From positions 11,904,001-11,968,000 of the forward strand of contig WHVY01000001.1 in assembly GCA_022266195.1 (NCBI GenBank): 64,000 nt of DNA. The letters run 5' to 3'. The translations under genes and the position numbers were made by a program. The stretch comes from Tetranychus cinnabarinus. Its lineage: Eukaryota; Arthropoda; Arachnida; Trombidiformes; Tetranychidae. This document shows positions 14,732-26,355 of the stretch, one piece after another (positions within the stretch are counted from its first letter, which is position 1; each line of letters begins with the position of its first letter). A model generated the notes under the pieces. The model was not told the DNA's origin. It worked only from the letters and a program-made list of their open reading frames with translations, and did not search any database.

Positions 14732-16950
14732 ATTTGAGTATTTGTCGAGTTTGTTCAGCTCCTCGTCCAAGCCAAACATCTTGACCACGAACCAGTTTCC
14801 TTGGTAAGTTAACACTGTTTTTGGCTAAAACAGATGAGCTCATCGGTTCTTTGGTTGAATTTTGATTTGGCAGGTTTGAATTGTTACTATCAGAGTTACT
14901 GTTAGTGGGTCCTTGGTTGGGTGAGGAAGAGGAATGATGATGAACCTGGTTGGGATGATGGAGTGAGGGAGAGATGGAAGATGAGCTTTTCATTGATGAA
15001 GGAGTTGATGGGGTTGACAGAGATTCACGTAAATCGACATTTGATTTTCCTTTATTGGTGCTTGTTCCAGTTCCTATTGATGTTGGTGTTGTTGATCTTG
15101 AGGCTGTTGATGAAGCTGCTAGTCCAGCTATGGATGGCACTATTAACGGATATGTACCTGTTGTTGATGTGGTTGTGGTGTTGGTGGTTAGTGAGTTTGA
15201 TGAGGAGGATGATGATGAAGAGGATGAAGATAATAATGAGTTTGATGTTGTACTGGTTAAACCTGGAGCAACAGTGTTTGTTGCTTGTTGCATCCCAGCC
15301 ATACCACATCTAGGTGAGGCTTTCATGTGTTGAGTCATTTCAGCTAAACATCTGAAACTATCTTTACACCAAACACAGGTGAATACATCACGATTTTGTT
15401 CAGAGGAACGATTAATCCATTGAGTTTGCCATGGATTTTGACGATTGGCACCTCCACCACTGCCACTTGCAGGACCACTCAGGGTTCCCTCTTTTGTACT
15501 CCTTGAATCATTTCCATTGTTAGTTGAGTGTTTAACTGAAGATGAGGAATGAATTACATTATTCAAGGTTTTACTTGTACTTTTACTATTCCCAGATGAT
15601 TTGAAATTATTCACTGATCCTGAAACTCGGGATATTGTTGTTGTTGTCGGTGCATTTGCTTGTGTTGGCGTCTTATTGCCTTTTGGATTGGGCGAAACAA
15701 AGATTGATAAACTAACAATTCCGGGTGAAATGGATGATGATCGAGGTTCACTTAATTTAATTGGGTCAATATCATCGTCTGACTTTTTAACCGTCAAATC
15801 CAATGGGATCTCACCTGAATAAAGGTAAACAAAAGTGAAAGGGTTAAGTTTTTGGTTTCAAGGGAAAATCATAATTTTGTCTTTGTTGTAACTTGTACAA
15901 TGAAAGATTATTTTTAATGTCAATGTTGTTATTTCAAATTGAAATGCGATCAATAATATTACCATTTATCATCATCATTATCATCTTTGGGTGGCTACGA
16001 GATATGCACTAAGTAATAGCATTTGATTTTTACATTTGATATTGAACCTTTCATTTATTGTCTATCATTAACTATGAAACAATAATAAATGAATAAAATT
16101 TATATTTCTTCTTCTTCTCTCATTATCTTAACACTTGAACAACATTTATTTTTCAGCTGATCATATTTGAATGTTTAACTGCCTTTATATAATCATTTTA
16201 ACAAATTATCGGTTGACGGTAATGATGATGAAGATGATCAAGATGATGAGAATCAAAAGTGATGAGAATAAATTAAGTACTCAAATGGATTTTTGGTGAA
16301 TATAAGATGGTTAAAAGGAGAAAAGATGAGGAGAAGGAGAAAAAAATGACTCGAAAAAGTGTTCAAGATAGTAATTTAATTTTATGACCTTATCTTCTTC
16401 ATCCTCATCATCTTCAAGTTTATCATCATCCTCTTTGTATTTCATTCTGTCATGAGCCCATCTTAATGATAGCAGATATATTTTGTTTGATTGATTGAAG
16501 CAATAGGAGGAAGAAGCTGAAGGAAAGAATTGGTTGGAACAAGAATTCTGAACAAAGAATATTCTTGGCAGAACTCATATATTTATATATATAAATGTAT
16601 ATAAATTTATTGTTGGGTCGATCAAGAAGATGATGATGATAATCATCATCATAATCATGATGGTAATGGTGAAGAAGGCGGAAAATGAAAAGGAGGAGAA
16701 GATGAAGGAAGAAATAAAAACGATAGATTAGTTGAGAGCAAAAATGACAACTAAAATGATCTTATTTTTGTCCCTTTTTTTGAAAAAACATTTTTCACTT
16801 TCTCATAACTCACATCTCTATCATTTAAATTGTAATCACCATCTTAACCATATTAAGCTAATTGTAATTTATACAAGTAAATAGAGGCAACGAACAAAAA
16901 TAAAACTTACTTTCTGATCGTTTAGGTCGATCTTGTTTCTTCCTTGGCAT
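14732..16950 (-). CDS. tsh: Teashirt/Tiptop-type zinc-finger transcription factor (5' part)
   Basis: Coding exon 1 is 16950-16911 (starts MPRKKQDRPKRSE) and exon 2 is 15814-14732. The junction is phase 1 on both sides (GTAAGT donor, TTCAG acceptor) and yields 374 residues plus one base of a split Cys codon; later exons lie outside the window. The basic MPR-K N-terminus is typical of TSHZ/Teashirt proteins. PLDLT at residues 17-21 looks like a CtBP-binding PxDLS-type motif. A zinc finger starts at C160-x2-C163, with H176 as third ligand; the usual last His position is Arg followed by Cys. The block NPWQTQWINRSSEQ before it and LPRKLVRGQDVWLG before the second finger match my memory of the arthropod Teashirt family. 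Ser/Thr/Asn runs fill the linker. Reading through the donor would give an artefactual intron-encoded tail. Family role: homeotic/patterning nuclear repressor. Intron 1 (15815-16910) contains a TA-rich palindrome near 16576-16610. Confidence 0.85.
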
Positions 16951-17793
16951 CCTGATATTTGTAAAACTGTTTATAAGATTGTGTTTAACCGTTGGATACT
17001 TGTTATCAACTAAAGGTACTTTTATCGTTGTCGGTGGTCTTTTGGTGTTGATATTGAGTGTGATGTTAGTCGTTGGTTTTAAGGTTGATTGTTGATGTTG
17101 TTGTTGGTTTGTTGATGTTGTTTATTATGCTGTTGATGTTACTGTTACTTCTTGTTGTTGCTGTTTGTTGATATTAGAAGCTGGTGAGATGGTGATGAAG
17201 GTATATGTTGATGAGGATGAAGGTGATGAAGATGATGGTGAAGATGCTGAGCAAAATTGTAATTGTTACTGGCAAACACTTAGATTTTCTCTTTCTTTCT
17301 CTTTCTCACTCTCTTCTCTCACCACAACAGCACTATTAGGATGCTGTTTCATTGACTGGCTCAATCTCCTCGAGTTTAGCTGTCAAACATCTCAGTGAGT
17401 CTGTGATCATGTCGCTAGCTTTGCCTTTCACCGCCATCTTGAGGATATTTATATTAAACTCACTTTTTTTCAACACATGCGATGTAAACTTTCTAACTCA
17501 ATCAGTTGATTACAATTAACGAGATTTTATTAAAACAATTTTATTTTTTTTCTTACATTGTTTATTGGCACTTAACAAATTTTTAACATGGCTTTAGGGC
17601 CAACAAATGTGTTACAAGTATAAACTTTGATTTATTTTTTTTTGTGGTCAATATTTGGAAAGATTTGTTGTTTGTTTCTATACACTCAATTGTGAGATTG
17701 AGTGTTGAAAACAATGTAACAATTAAATTACAAAATATTTTTACAAATGGTTGGTTTATAAGGTAATTATACAGATATTTTCTGCTATTTTTG
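16951..17793. other. Teashirt 5' leader / spacer to fructosamine kinase
   Basis: No coding gene is seen. On the minus strand this is upstream of the teashirt start codon and is rich in GTT/TTG/GAT triplets (about 17030-17260), consistent with a repetitive 5' leader and promoter region. The distal part (17450-17793) is AT-rich and lies directly 3' of the fructosamine-3-kinase stop codon, so it should hold that gene's 3' UTR. Confidence 0.4.
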
Positions 17794-18741
17794 CTACTTA
17801 GAGAGCTGTTTCATTAAATTTAGACTTTGCTGGGCATATCTTCCACCGAAGTGATTCCAATGGTTAAGGTAATGGAATAATTGGTAAAGTTGTTGCCTGT
17901 CATCAAATCCAGGGTATTTCTTGATTGTCCTGAAATAGGAAGTGTAAAATTGGTGACGGAACCCTCCAAACATTCCTGCAATTGATAATTCAAATTCATG
18001 ATGTCCATAAAATGAAGCTGGATCAAAAATTATGGGACCTTCTTCTGTTTCGCCAGCATTACCACCCCATAGATCACCGTGAAGAAGAGATGGTTTGATT
18101 GGAATTTCGCTTATTTGCTTGAAAAATTTGGGTATTTTAAGTTGAAGTGCAGACCAATATTCACCAATTTCTCTATTTCCATAATCAGATTGAACCATTC
18201 TTATTTGAACGTCTAAACGGTTACGTGCGTAAAAACCAATCCAATCATCAACCCATTCATTTACTAAAGGTATTTTACCACAACAAGTAACAGCATCGAA
18301 ACCAAATTTATCTACATACTGTCTTTCAGGTTCTTTACCAACCCAATTTTCTAATTTTTTCTCAACTTTTTCTAGATTTATGTTATCAATGTGAAGCTGG
18401 GCTAATTCCTCTCCACACTTATCTTGGTACTTTGACAGTCCCACCATTTTATCGATATACTCCATACAAAGAACAGCTCCTTCGTCCCTATTTGTGAAAT
18501 CCATTGTAAATTTCGGCTTTGGTACTCGAATTGTTTTGGTTTTTTCAATTGATTCCAATGAAAACATCTCTCCTTCGAACATGAGACCGGAATCTGGAGC
18601 CTGGTTACTTTTAACATAGACCTTTGCTCCATCGTCGATTTCGTAAACAGTTCCTGTATTGATGCAACCACCAAGGCCTGATGTCAACTTACGAAAGATT
18701 TTCGTTTCCAATTTATCTTTAATTTCATCTTCAATCGCCAT
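17794..18741 (-). CDS. FN3K: Fructosamine/ketosamine-3-kinase
   Basis: Intronless 315-aa protein, close to the roughly 309 aa of vertebrate FN3K. It phosphorylates sugar-derived ketosamines on glycated proteins, which then decay and free the amine (protein deglycation). The P-loop-like SGLGGCINTG (residues 21-30) carries the family's conserved Cys (C26), reported as a redox switch. K44 in VYVK is the probable ATP-binding Lys. HGDLWGGN (221-228) is the catalytic loop and FDPA (239-242) replaces the kinase DFG metal motif. I chose the ATG at 18741; the open frame extends 29 codons upstream but without an ATG, and that stretch contains a possible 5'-UTR acceptor (TCTAG near 18830) that could pair with a donor CAG/GTAATT near 19063. 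It is divergent from the next gene and may share its upstream region. Confidence 0.93.
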   Translation of the reverse strand: MAIEDEIKDKLETKIFRKLTSGLGGCINTGTVYEIDDGAKVYVKSNQAPDSGLMFEGEMFSLESIEKTKTIRVPKPKFTMDFTNRDEGAVLCMEYIDKMVGLSKYQDKCGEELAQLHIDNINLEKVEKKLENWVGKEPERQYVDKFGFDAVTCCGKIPLVNEWVDDWIGFYARNRLDVQIRMVQSDYGNREIGEYWSALQLKIPKFFKQISEIPIKPSLLHGDLWGGNAGETEEGPIIFDPASFYGHHEFELSIAGMFGGFRHQFYTSYFRTIKKYPGFDDRQQLYQLFHYLNHWNHFGGRYAQQSLNLMKQLSK

Positions 18742-19697
18742 ATCACAACTTGATAGTCTTTTAAGCAAATTTAAAAAAATTTCGATGTAAATTTGATTCA
18801 AAAGCGGTTGAATAACAATTGGAATCAACCTAGATGGTACAGAAACAAATTAAATTAAAATCAGGAAAAACTGTCAAGAAGGCAATTGATCTCCGTTGTA
18901 AGTTGTGCTCCAAGCTCAAAATTGTAGCAATTGTCGGTTTGAATTTTGAAGCTCAAAAAACACAGATGAGACAAAGCAAGACACAAAGAAACAGAAACCA
19001 TTAGAAATTCCTTCAGAGAGTCAGAAACTTGATTGAAAATATATATAAATTATAATAATTACCTGTCGAAGTTGTTCAGTTTTCTTGTTCACAATGAAAC
19101 TTATAAACAAATCAAATGTGGATAATATGAAAGAAAGGAAACAATTTTGTTATGAGAAAATAATAAGGTACAGTGCTCCTGTAGGAAGGAGTGTTGGTCG
19201 GTTTCTTTCCTCTGGGGAAAGTAACCTGCGGCTTTTAGGGCGCCGCTTACAAAAGTTTACAGAAGTGGAGTGTATACATTATGAGACTTAACATATGAAC
19301 CTGGTTACTATGGTGACATAAACACTAATAAAATTCACAACAATATTTTGGTTCGTTTACTTTTTGTGTATTAAATTTTTTCTCTCAATTGGAACGCTTT
19401 TGTTGACGCTATTTTGCTTATCGATGCATATATCACTAACGCTTTACACAATTAAACGAATTATGGTTTGATATCTACTGCCACGGATACAGTTTTTCAT
19501 GCTTTGAGTTTAATGCTCACCAATCATCAATAAACTGGTTCTTGGGTACATTTGTTCATCTATGAGTAACCACATAAGAAAGACCAATTGACCTCATCTG
19601 CTATCCTCTCAAATTGGACTTGACATTTCATTCATAATTTTGAATCTCAATTTAGTGGTTTACTTTCTATTCATTGGCCTTCAATCTTTTCATCAAA
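18742..19697. other. Divergent upstream region between FN3K and FGFR1OP2-like gene
   Basis: About 950 bp between two divergent start codons. It probably contains both promoters and a 5'-UTR exon/intron of FN3K (donor near 19062, acceptor near 18830). A conspicuously GC-richer patch at about 19165-19260, including GGCGCCGC, stands out from the AT-rich surroundings. No coding gene is supported here. Confidence 0.45.
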
Positions 19698-20503
19698 ATG
19701 AATGGTAAGCTATTCCAGGATTTATATTCTGTTACTTCATATCAATTTAGATTCACGTATTGATTTTGTAACCTGTATTTTTTTGTTGATTCAGATTCTA
19801 TTTCCAGTGATGATGAGATATCAGATATCAACAAGATTGTCCAAGATGCCAAAGATCTCTATGAAAAGCTGATTGAAGATGAAGAGACAGCTAACCAGTT
19901 GTTGTGCAAAGCGACTTTCTTGAATAATGCCGCAGTCACAATGGTTGAGGTAAGTTGACGCATTTCGATCAAAACATGAATCACTTGATCAAGCTTTTCT
20001 AATTTCTAATTTTCCTTTTTTCAACCAAACAGTACCAAGATATTATAGATGATTTAGATGAAGATTCAAAAGATAATCCTAATCCAAGTCAAACTTCAGC
20101 GATTTTAACTGAAAGCCGGCAATTGAATCAACTTCAAAATGAGAATGCTCAACTTAAGATGGCTTTAGAGGATCATCAATTTGCATTAGAGCTGATTATG
20201 AGTAAATATCGCCAGCAAGTGTGTCGATTCTTAAATTACCAGAAATGTCAAAAAATGCCAATGATAAAATCAAGTTGTTCAACTGAAACTGTACATCAAC
20301 TCTCAACTCGAATCAAAGATATGTCACAAGTTATGATGGACGCAATAGAGGCTGATGAAGACAGTCAAGTGAAAAGAGATAGAATTATTTCTCAATTAAA
20401 GGTGGAAAACGATACTTTACGAGAATTGGTTAAAATTGCACTACAATTTGAATCCCTAAAGATAGAAGATGTTCCAAGTGATATTTTATTGAACATACGT
20501 TAA
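19698..20503 (+). CDS. Fgop2: FGFR1OP2/SIKE1-family coiled-coil protein (STRIPAK subunit)
   Basis: Three exons: 19698-19704, 19795-19949 and 20033-20503, with matching phases, giving 210 aa (SIKE1 is about 207, FGFR1OP2 about 253). Recognition rests on the block around residues 80-105, with QNENAQLKMALEDHQ followed by FALELIMSKYR, which closely matches the family consensus LQQENKELR..LEEHQSALELIMSKYR. A C-terminal block (VMMDAIEADEDSQ, then LKVENDTLRELV) also fits. The protein is mostly coiled coil without membrane segments. In other animals these proteins are adaptors of the striatin PP2A-Hippo kinase complex. The first exon encodes only two residues plus one base. An AATAAA signal lies near 20652. 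Confidence 0.9.
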
Positions 20504-21691
20504 ATATATTATTTCTATTGAAATTATTGATACGACGAAAATTATTACACATTTTCTTATTTATAATCCATTTTAACATGATAAAAAATATTCAAATGTA
20601 ATAAGGCTGTATCTGAATGTTTTATAATTGTAATTGGCGATTAAGGTGAAACAATAAACGAAATACGTTTTTTATAATTCAACTCTTATACTGTTAGTAA
20701 CTGTTATTTAGACAGCTTTGATCAAATATTCAAAAAAAATCAGTCATTTATAGATTTAATCATTTTATTAAATAAAGCACTAAATTTTCCAAGATAGGTT
20801 TAAATCACGATGCAAAATGTATTGAAAACCACTTTTAAATTGTCTGAAAATTGATATCTTAGTATATCTTACAAGCTATACAATAAAATGGACAATTGGA
20901 CTCACTTAACTGAGATAAAGATGACTGATTTCGAGTTTGATTAACCGAGGAAAAATCATCAAGCTGTGAGTCATTCATAGAGTTTTAAAAGTGGTTTTCA
21001 AGTGACTCTTGTATCGTGAAATAAATAGCAACAGATAAATCATAAGTTCATTCTAATTTTTTCATTTGCATTTTTATCATTATTTTTGTTTCTTTCTTAG
21101 TTAAACATAATCTTTTTGCAATTTTAGAGTAATTTCTATTTACATCTTAATTTTTTGGGAGGAATTGGAAAGGGAAAAATCATAGGGAGATAGAGAGAAG
21201 TCTATCTACAAAACAAATGTGAAACAATTTTATATTGAATGGAAATAAAGAGATAGACGAACTGGAAAAGGTTAATTTTTGATTTAACAGGTAAAGTTTC
21301 TCAATTAACAACAAGACAAAGGTTTGAGTAGGTGTGATGATGATAATGATGAGTGGAGAGGTTTAAGAAGAATGGTAGAATCGTCAGGATGAACGTTATT
21401 GCCCTTATTACAACATACAAAGAAGTGACAAAATTTGCATTAGAAAAATTCTCGAACTGATCATACCAATTAATTACAAAAGTTGGAAGGGATAAATGAT
21501 TAGAAGAGCAAAAGGTAGAGAAAGACATGAAGAGATTTCGTTCGAGAGGATATGATGAGTGTCAAGAGTGATGAAAGAGATGAGGAGAAATGGCAAAGCT
21601 ACAATGTAAAGATGAATGAGGTATGACGAGAGTAAAGATGAAATACAGATTGTAGAGAAGAGCAACAAAAAGAAGAACCGACTCGATTCCT
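20504..21691. other. Convergent 3' intergenic region (Fgop2 / PNUTS)
   Basis: AT-rich, no convincing coding sequence. It lies between the stop codons of two convergent genes and should contain both 3' UTRs. Open frames at 21301-21668 on the minus strand are low complexity and lack homology I can recognise. Confidence 0.4.
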
Positions 21692-24225
21692 TTATTCCAT
21701 ATGAGGTTGACTTGATGATGGATTTGGTCCATGAGAATTGTTTGAGTTCGGATATTGATGAAGATAATTACAACGGGCCATGAACCGGCAGTTTCCATTT
21801 TTAAGGAAATTACGACAAATTGGAGGCACTCGCGGTCTAGATTGCCAAGCACCAGGAGGTGGTTGAAACCCAGCAGGAGGTATTGGACGAGGTGGAATGA
21901 GGCGACCAGAACCGGGTGGAATAGCAGCAACAGGAGGAGTGTAAGGTCCAGCGTAAGGTGGGTATCCTGCCACTGGTGGCACAAATCCTGCAGGAGGATA
22001 AGGTGTCCTAGGAATAGGACCACCTGGAGGTCTTGGAGGTCCCCCCATACCAGGAACTGGAGTATGGAACGACCCTGGGACAGGAACTGTTGGACCGGGG
22101 ACTGATCCTCGATTAGCAGAGTAAGATTCACCAGTCTTTGGCTGAGGAGGTGGTACTTGAGAAAAGTCGTTGACTGTGAAGTTTTCATCCTCTAATGGAA
22201 TTTTTCGAGGTCCAGTAATGTTTTCACTTGGTTCGAGAAGATCAGGTTCCTTGGGATAATACTCGGGAGCAGTTCCAATAGTTGGGAAGAAGTCGCTGTT
22301 CAAAGAGTTTCTTGTTGCTTCGGCTTGAATTCGTTTTTCTTCGGATTGACTTCCGGCTTCTGTTAAAGGCAATCCTGGAGGTAGCTCAATTAAAATTAGT
22401 CTCCAAGGAAGATAAGAAACCGACTTTTCTGCTGTTGGTGCTGCTATTGGTGTCCCTGATGACCCAGGGACAACTGGTATACCCTTATTCCTTATTTGTT
22501 GTAACATTTGACGTTCATTTTTTATATCAATAGATCTGTAATCACCAAAATTACCTTTAGACACATTGGCTCTTTCAGTTTCATCAAGCTCAAAGAATCT
22601 GATTTCTTTAAGCCTATCCTCCGCTCTCCATCTAACAGATTTTTTAGATTTATTGGATGGTCTACCATAGCTAAGAATAGATTTGAAAACACCTGGTAAT
22701 TTACTAGCATCAATCTCAGGAATAACAAGATTATCTATTTCAGGAACGTCAACAATTGGTAATCTATCATCATCATTATTATTACTATTAAGATTATTAA
22801 TATTATTATTATTATTATTATTATTGCCAGCATTACTATTAGAATCATCTCCTGATGCTGATGCTACCCTTTCGTCGTCCATCTCATCTGATAGATCATC
22901 GGTATCCATTGGTTCTTGACCCTGTTCATCTCCATTATTGGAACTTTCGACCGAACCTGAATCTTTGGCAGCATTACTACCTGTTGTTGTAGATTTTGAT
23001 CTCGATTCAGACTTTCTTCTTTTTCTGACTGGACCGACGGTTGAAAGATTTACAATGTCTGTGATAAAACCAACTGCCTCTTTAAGAGTATGCTTGGGTT
23101 TAGCTGTGGCGACTGTTTTTGCTTGAACGGCTTGACCACTACTAGAAACTGAAGCGGAACTGTCAGCTGATTTGCTGTTTAACTTGGTATTTTTACCAGG
23201 ACCAGATTTGTCTGTAGTTGAATGAGGTTCTTCACCTTTTTTGCTTGAACCTTTGAGTTTACTAGAACCAGTACTACTGTCTTCCAAAAGGCCTAGACCT
23301 CGAGATTTACCGAAAGACACCTTCGCCGTTCTTGGTCGCTGTTCGGATTTACTACTAGATGTAACACTGTCGTCGTCCTCTATGGATTTAGTTGTTGACG
23401 TTGGTTTGTTTGCAGTGTCACCAGATGAACTATTAGTAACAGTGGCATCATTAACTGAAGCTTGTTGTTGCAATACACCTCCACCTTTAACCTTTCGTAA
23501 CTTTGTTGAATCACTGCTGTCTTCATCGTCAATAGACTTCTCTTTCTTTCTTTTTTTGCGAGCTAAGTTGCCATTGTTAATATTTTCATTCGCTTTGATC
23601 AATCCATACCATTTGGTAACCACAGTTTTTGCTTTATCAGAAATCTCCTTGTCAGCAGTTTTAGCTAGCTGTTTAACTAACTTTGGTGTATCATTCTTTT
23701 TTAACCTCTCAACTGTCATAGGGCACTTGTCAAGAAGGTCAATCAGTTCGCATATGTACGGATAATTTTCTCCTTTGAGTCCTTCTTTTAACCAAGCATT
23801 TATTAATTCCCATCCATCTTGTTCCTCTAGAAAACTGTAAAATTGAAAACAAAAAATTGAAGATAAGAGAGGGTTTAGATAGTCAGACTCAAAAGTCAGA
23901 CCAAACCAGCAAGGACCAGTGAGAGGAGAAAAGCATAGGAAAAAAACATTGATGGGGAGTCAACATGGATCCTATTGACACCGATGAAGAGGATTGTGGT
24001 GAAGTTAAAGGGGATTAGATGAATTATCATGACTTACCATTGTAAAATGTCCGGTTCTGTTGACAGAAGTATACTACAGAAAATACAACGGCTGACCAAT
24101 TTTTTGGAATATCTTTTCATTAGATTGAATAATTTAGGCACATTTGAGATTGACTTGATGCCACCTAATTCAGTCAGGCAAGGCTTGAATGCCTTGATTA
24201 ATTCCGTTGGATCAACGGGAGCCAT
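21692..24225 (-). CDS. PPP1R10: PP1 nuclear targeting subunit PNUTS (PPP1R10)
   Basis: Two exons, 24225-24038 and 23834-21692, join in phase 2 (TG/T making Cys) to give 776 aa. Residues about 1-145 form a TFIIS N-terminal (LW) domain: MAPVDPTELIKAFKPCLTE, then KLVSRC, KLVKQLAK and VVTKWYGLI match vertebrate PNUTS. KKSVRW (about 460-465) followed by FFELDETER aligns with the PP1-binding RVxF-type TVTW site and its conserved downstream helix. A proline/glycine-rich tract (about 610-725) precedes a C-terminal CCCH zinc finger (C736-x8-C745-x5-C751-x3-H755). An Asn run encoded near 22790-22830 lies in the acidic middle. PNUTS targets PP1 to chromatin and to transcription termination by RNA polymerase II. 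Long antisense frames at 21755-23765 are shadows of this gene. Confidence 0.95.
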
Positions 24226-24933
24226 TAATTTAATTGTTATATATATATAAATATAATTAAGATTATTATATGTATATATATAAATATATGTGTAATTGTA
24301 TAAAAAAAACGTAAAGAACAAAAGAGGAAAAAATGTCAAGAGAATATAAAGAAAGGTTGACTTTAGGTTTGGTAAATGAGTGCGGCCTTTTTAGATTTAC
24401 TACTTTATATGTTTAATTATTAATTTTGTTTTAATCAACCAGTGATGTTGTTAACTATTTGACAATGGAAAAACATATTGATAAATTGTAATATTTTTAA
24501 TTAAATAATATATTTAACATTTAATTCAGCGATGAAAACATTTGATGAAATGAAAAAATAGTAGACTTCCCTTTCTTTCTTCCTTTCTGCAACTCAAGCC
24601 AAAATGTGATGAGTAGTAGTCCCATCTATACGAGAAAAGTCTAAGTTAAGAGGTAAACTTTCCTAGATGTCACCAGCATCACAAATAGTGTTAATCTAAA
24701 AGGAAAACCAATTTTCAATTCTAATAGGATTTATCATTGGACAACAATGAAGATATTAATCAACGAATCTTCATTATCATAAATTATTTTACTTTAAACG
24801 TCATTGCTCAACAATAAATACTGACCAATACAAGTTAGAGTACATTTAGAGCTCTAAGTGACCATCAAAATGTAAACCATAATTTTCGTTTACCAAGTGA
24901 AGTTTATATACTGAAATGTTCTGAGTGAAAGTT
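24226..24933. other. PNUTS upstream region / U2 promoter region
   Basis: A TA-rich stretch (24237-24303) lies immediately upstream of the PNUTS start codon. The rest leads to the U2 snRNA start at 24934, so the proximal sequence element of U2 should sit around 24870-24895, but I cannot identify it with confidence. No coding gene is seen. Confidence 0.4.
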
Positions 24934-25120
24934 ATCGCTTCTCGGCCTCCTAGGCTAAGATCAAAGTGTAGTATCTGTTCTTATCAGCTTGATCGCTGGT
25001 ACCCGACGCACTCCGTCGGTATGCGATTGAACATATTTTTGTGAACGGATGAGTGTCTGAGCTTGCTTAGACCTTATCACGGGTTGGCCTGGCATTGCAG
25101 TACCGCCAGGATCGGCCCAC
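24934..25120 (+). ncRNA. U2: U2 spliceosomal snRNA
   Basis: The 187-nt transcript unit begins ATCGCTTCTCGGCC and contains the branch-site recognition sequence GTGTAGTATCTG, in the GATCAAAGTG context also seen in Drosophila and nematode U2. Stem IIa (TATCAG with CTGGTA) is followed by a perfect stem IIb (CCGACG with CGTCGG, loop CACTC). ATATTTTTGTG is the Sm-site candidate. The 3' part ends with GGCCTGGCATTGCAGTACC and CCAGGATCGGCCCAC, matching stem-loop IV. Immediately downstream, CCAAAAACAGA (about 25131-25141) resembles an snRNA 3' box. All helices can form, so the gene looks functional. U2 pairs with the intron branch point in the spliceosome. Confidence 0.96.
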
Positions 25121-25489
25121 TAATTACAACCCAAAAACAGAAGCACCCAAACAAATTGAATGTAAACCTTCATTCGAAGAGTTGATTCAAATTTTTTTTC
25201 TTCAACATAAGAGTTGAACGATTAAATAATCAAGGATAAGACATGATTGAAGTTTTATTACATTTTTATTCAAGTTAAATGTGAAAGTAAGTGTACAAAA
25301 ATGCTTAAAAAAAAGTTAAGCAGCAGGAATCAAATTGATTGAATGTCAAAGACAGTGATGATGATGATGTTGATGAAAAAAATGATGACAAGACGGTAAC
25401 AATATGAATTATGATTAATAAAGTGAAAGGCACAAAATGGTTGAAAACCAAGAGAAAGTATTAAAACAAAGAATTACTTCAAATGCTAT
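25121..25489. other. Spacer between U2 and bark 3' duplicates
   Basis: AT-rich spacer holding the presumed U2 3' box and a short GATGATGATG run near 25356. No coding sequence is supported. Confidence 0.4.
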
Positions 25490-26290
25490 CTCCGGGTCAA
25501 GGTGTTTTTGCTTTGAAAATGGCATTGGTTGACTCTTGATCCAGAATGTGTGACCATTTTTACCAAAGTTAAGCAGCATAAAAAGATAAAATTAAAATCT
25601 TTGTTCGTCTATTAATATTAAAATTACATTGTTGTTTCCAACGGTGGACGGATTCTGTTGGTTCATTTCACAGAGGCAGTGGGGTGAGAAACGATGATGC
25701 AAAATTAAAATAATCTTATTTGTCTGTATATAAAGGCAGGTTGCTAAGTAGGGACAATTAGATGATAATAGGAATTTTTCATTTGTCAATAGACAGTGCA
25801 TGATGAAGAGGAATCAAATTTATATAGTAATTTGTGTAAGGAATGATGAATTGATTGAGAATTGGAATGATGTGATTGAGAAAAATGGAAATGGTGATTG
25901 TCAAGATTTGCATGATGATTGTACTGTCCTTTGGTAACTGGTGAAGTTATTTAAGGAGTTGGTGGTTTAGGATAAGAGAAAGCGATGACGGATATCGATC
26001 ATCTTTTTTAATCATATTTGATATAGTGTTGACAGGAAACAAAAATTCCTGAATAATAGAGTTAATCTTTTGAGAGATCAGCAGAAGCGCGAGTCATTGA
26101 CGGTGTTTCTTTGAAGCTTTCCATCTTGAATTGTAAAATTAACAAAGTAAATCATCCATTGTTAATGAATAATGATCTTCATTTGATTGGATGTTTTTGT
26201 GGATCGGAAATTTGTAAGATGAACTTGCACCGATTGTAGCTTCAGAACCGGATGACTCTTGATCGAAAATTTGTGACCATATAGCTTAAT
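25490..26290 (-). pseudogene. Decayed tandem copies of the bark 3' end
   Basis: On the minus strand this segment repeats the last part of the neighbouring bark gene with many indels. The final-exon stretch ending CCAACGGTGGACGG recurs at 25638 and, in the gene, at 26370. A conceptual reading of PYLATCL matches PYLETCL of the gene tail, and 26060-26130 matches 26900-26970 (ATCAGCAGA...GTTTCTTTGAAGC). A second overlap, GACTCTTGATC...TGTGACCAT, occurs at about 25530, 26260 and more weakly in the gene at 27250, implying two nested duplication rounds. Frames are broken, so no protein is expected. It lies directly 3' of the intact gene. Confidence 0.8.
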
Positions 26291-26355
26291 TTACAAACAA
26301 TCGATTGTAATTAAAATTATAGTAATATTCTTTGTTTTGTTCGATTAAATAGGAA

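Noticed and set aside
14921..15333. Plus-strand frames of 130 and 119 codons
   Set aside because: Antisense shadows of the Ser/Thr-rich teashirt exon 2.
21755..23765. Several plus-strand frames up to 174 codons
   Set aside because: Antisense to the PNUTS coding exon, whose domains are unambiguous.
24237..24303. TA-rich tract upstream of PNUTS as a possible replication origin or promoter
   Set aside because: Simple AT dinucleotide composition only; no supporting motif.
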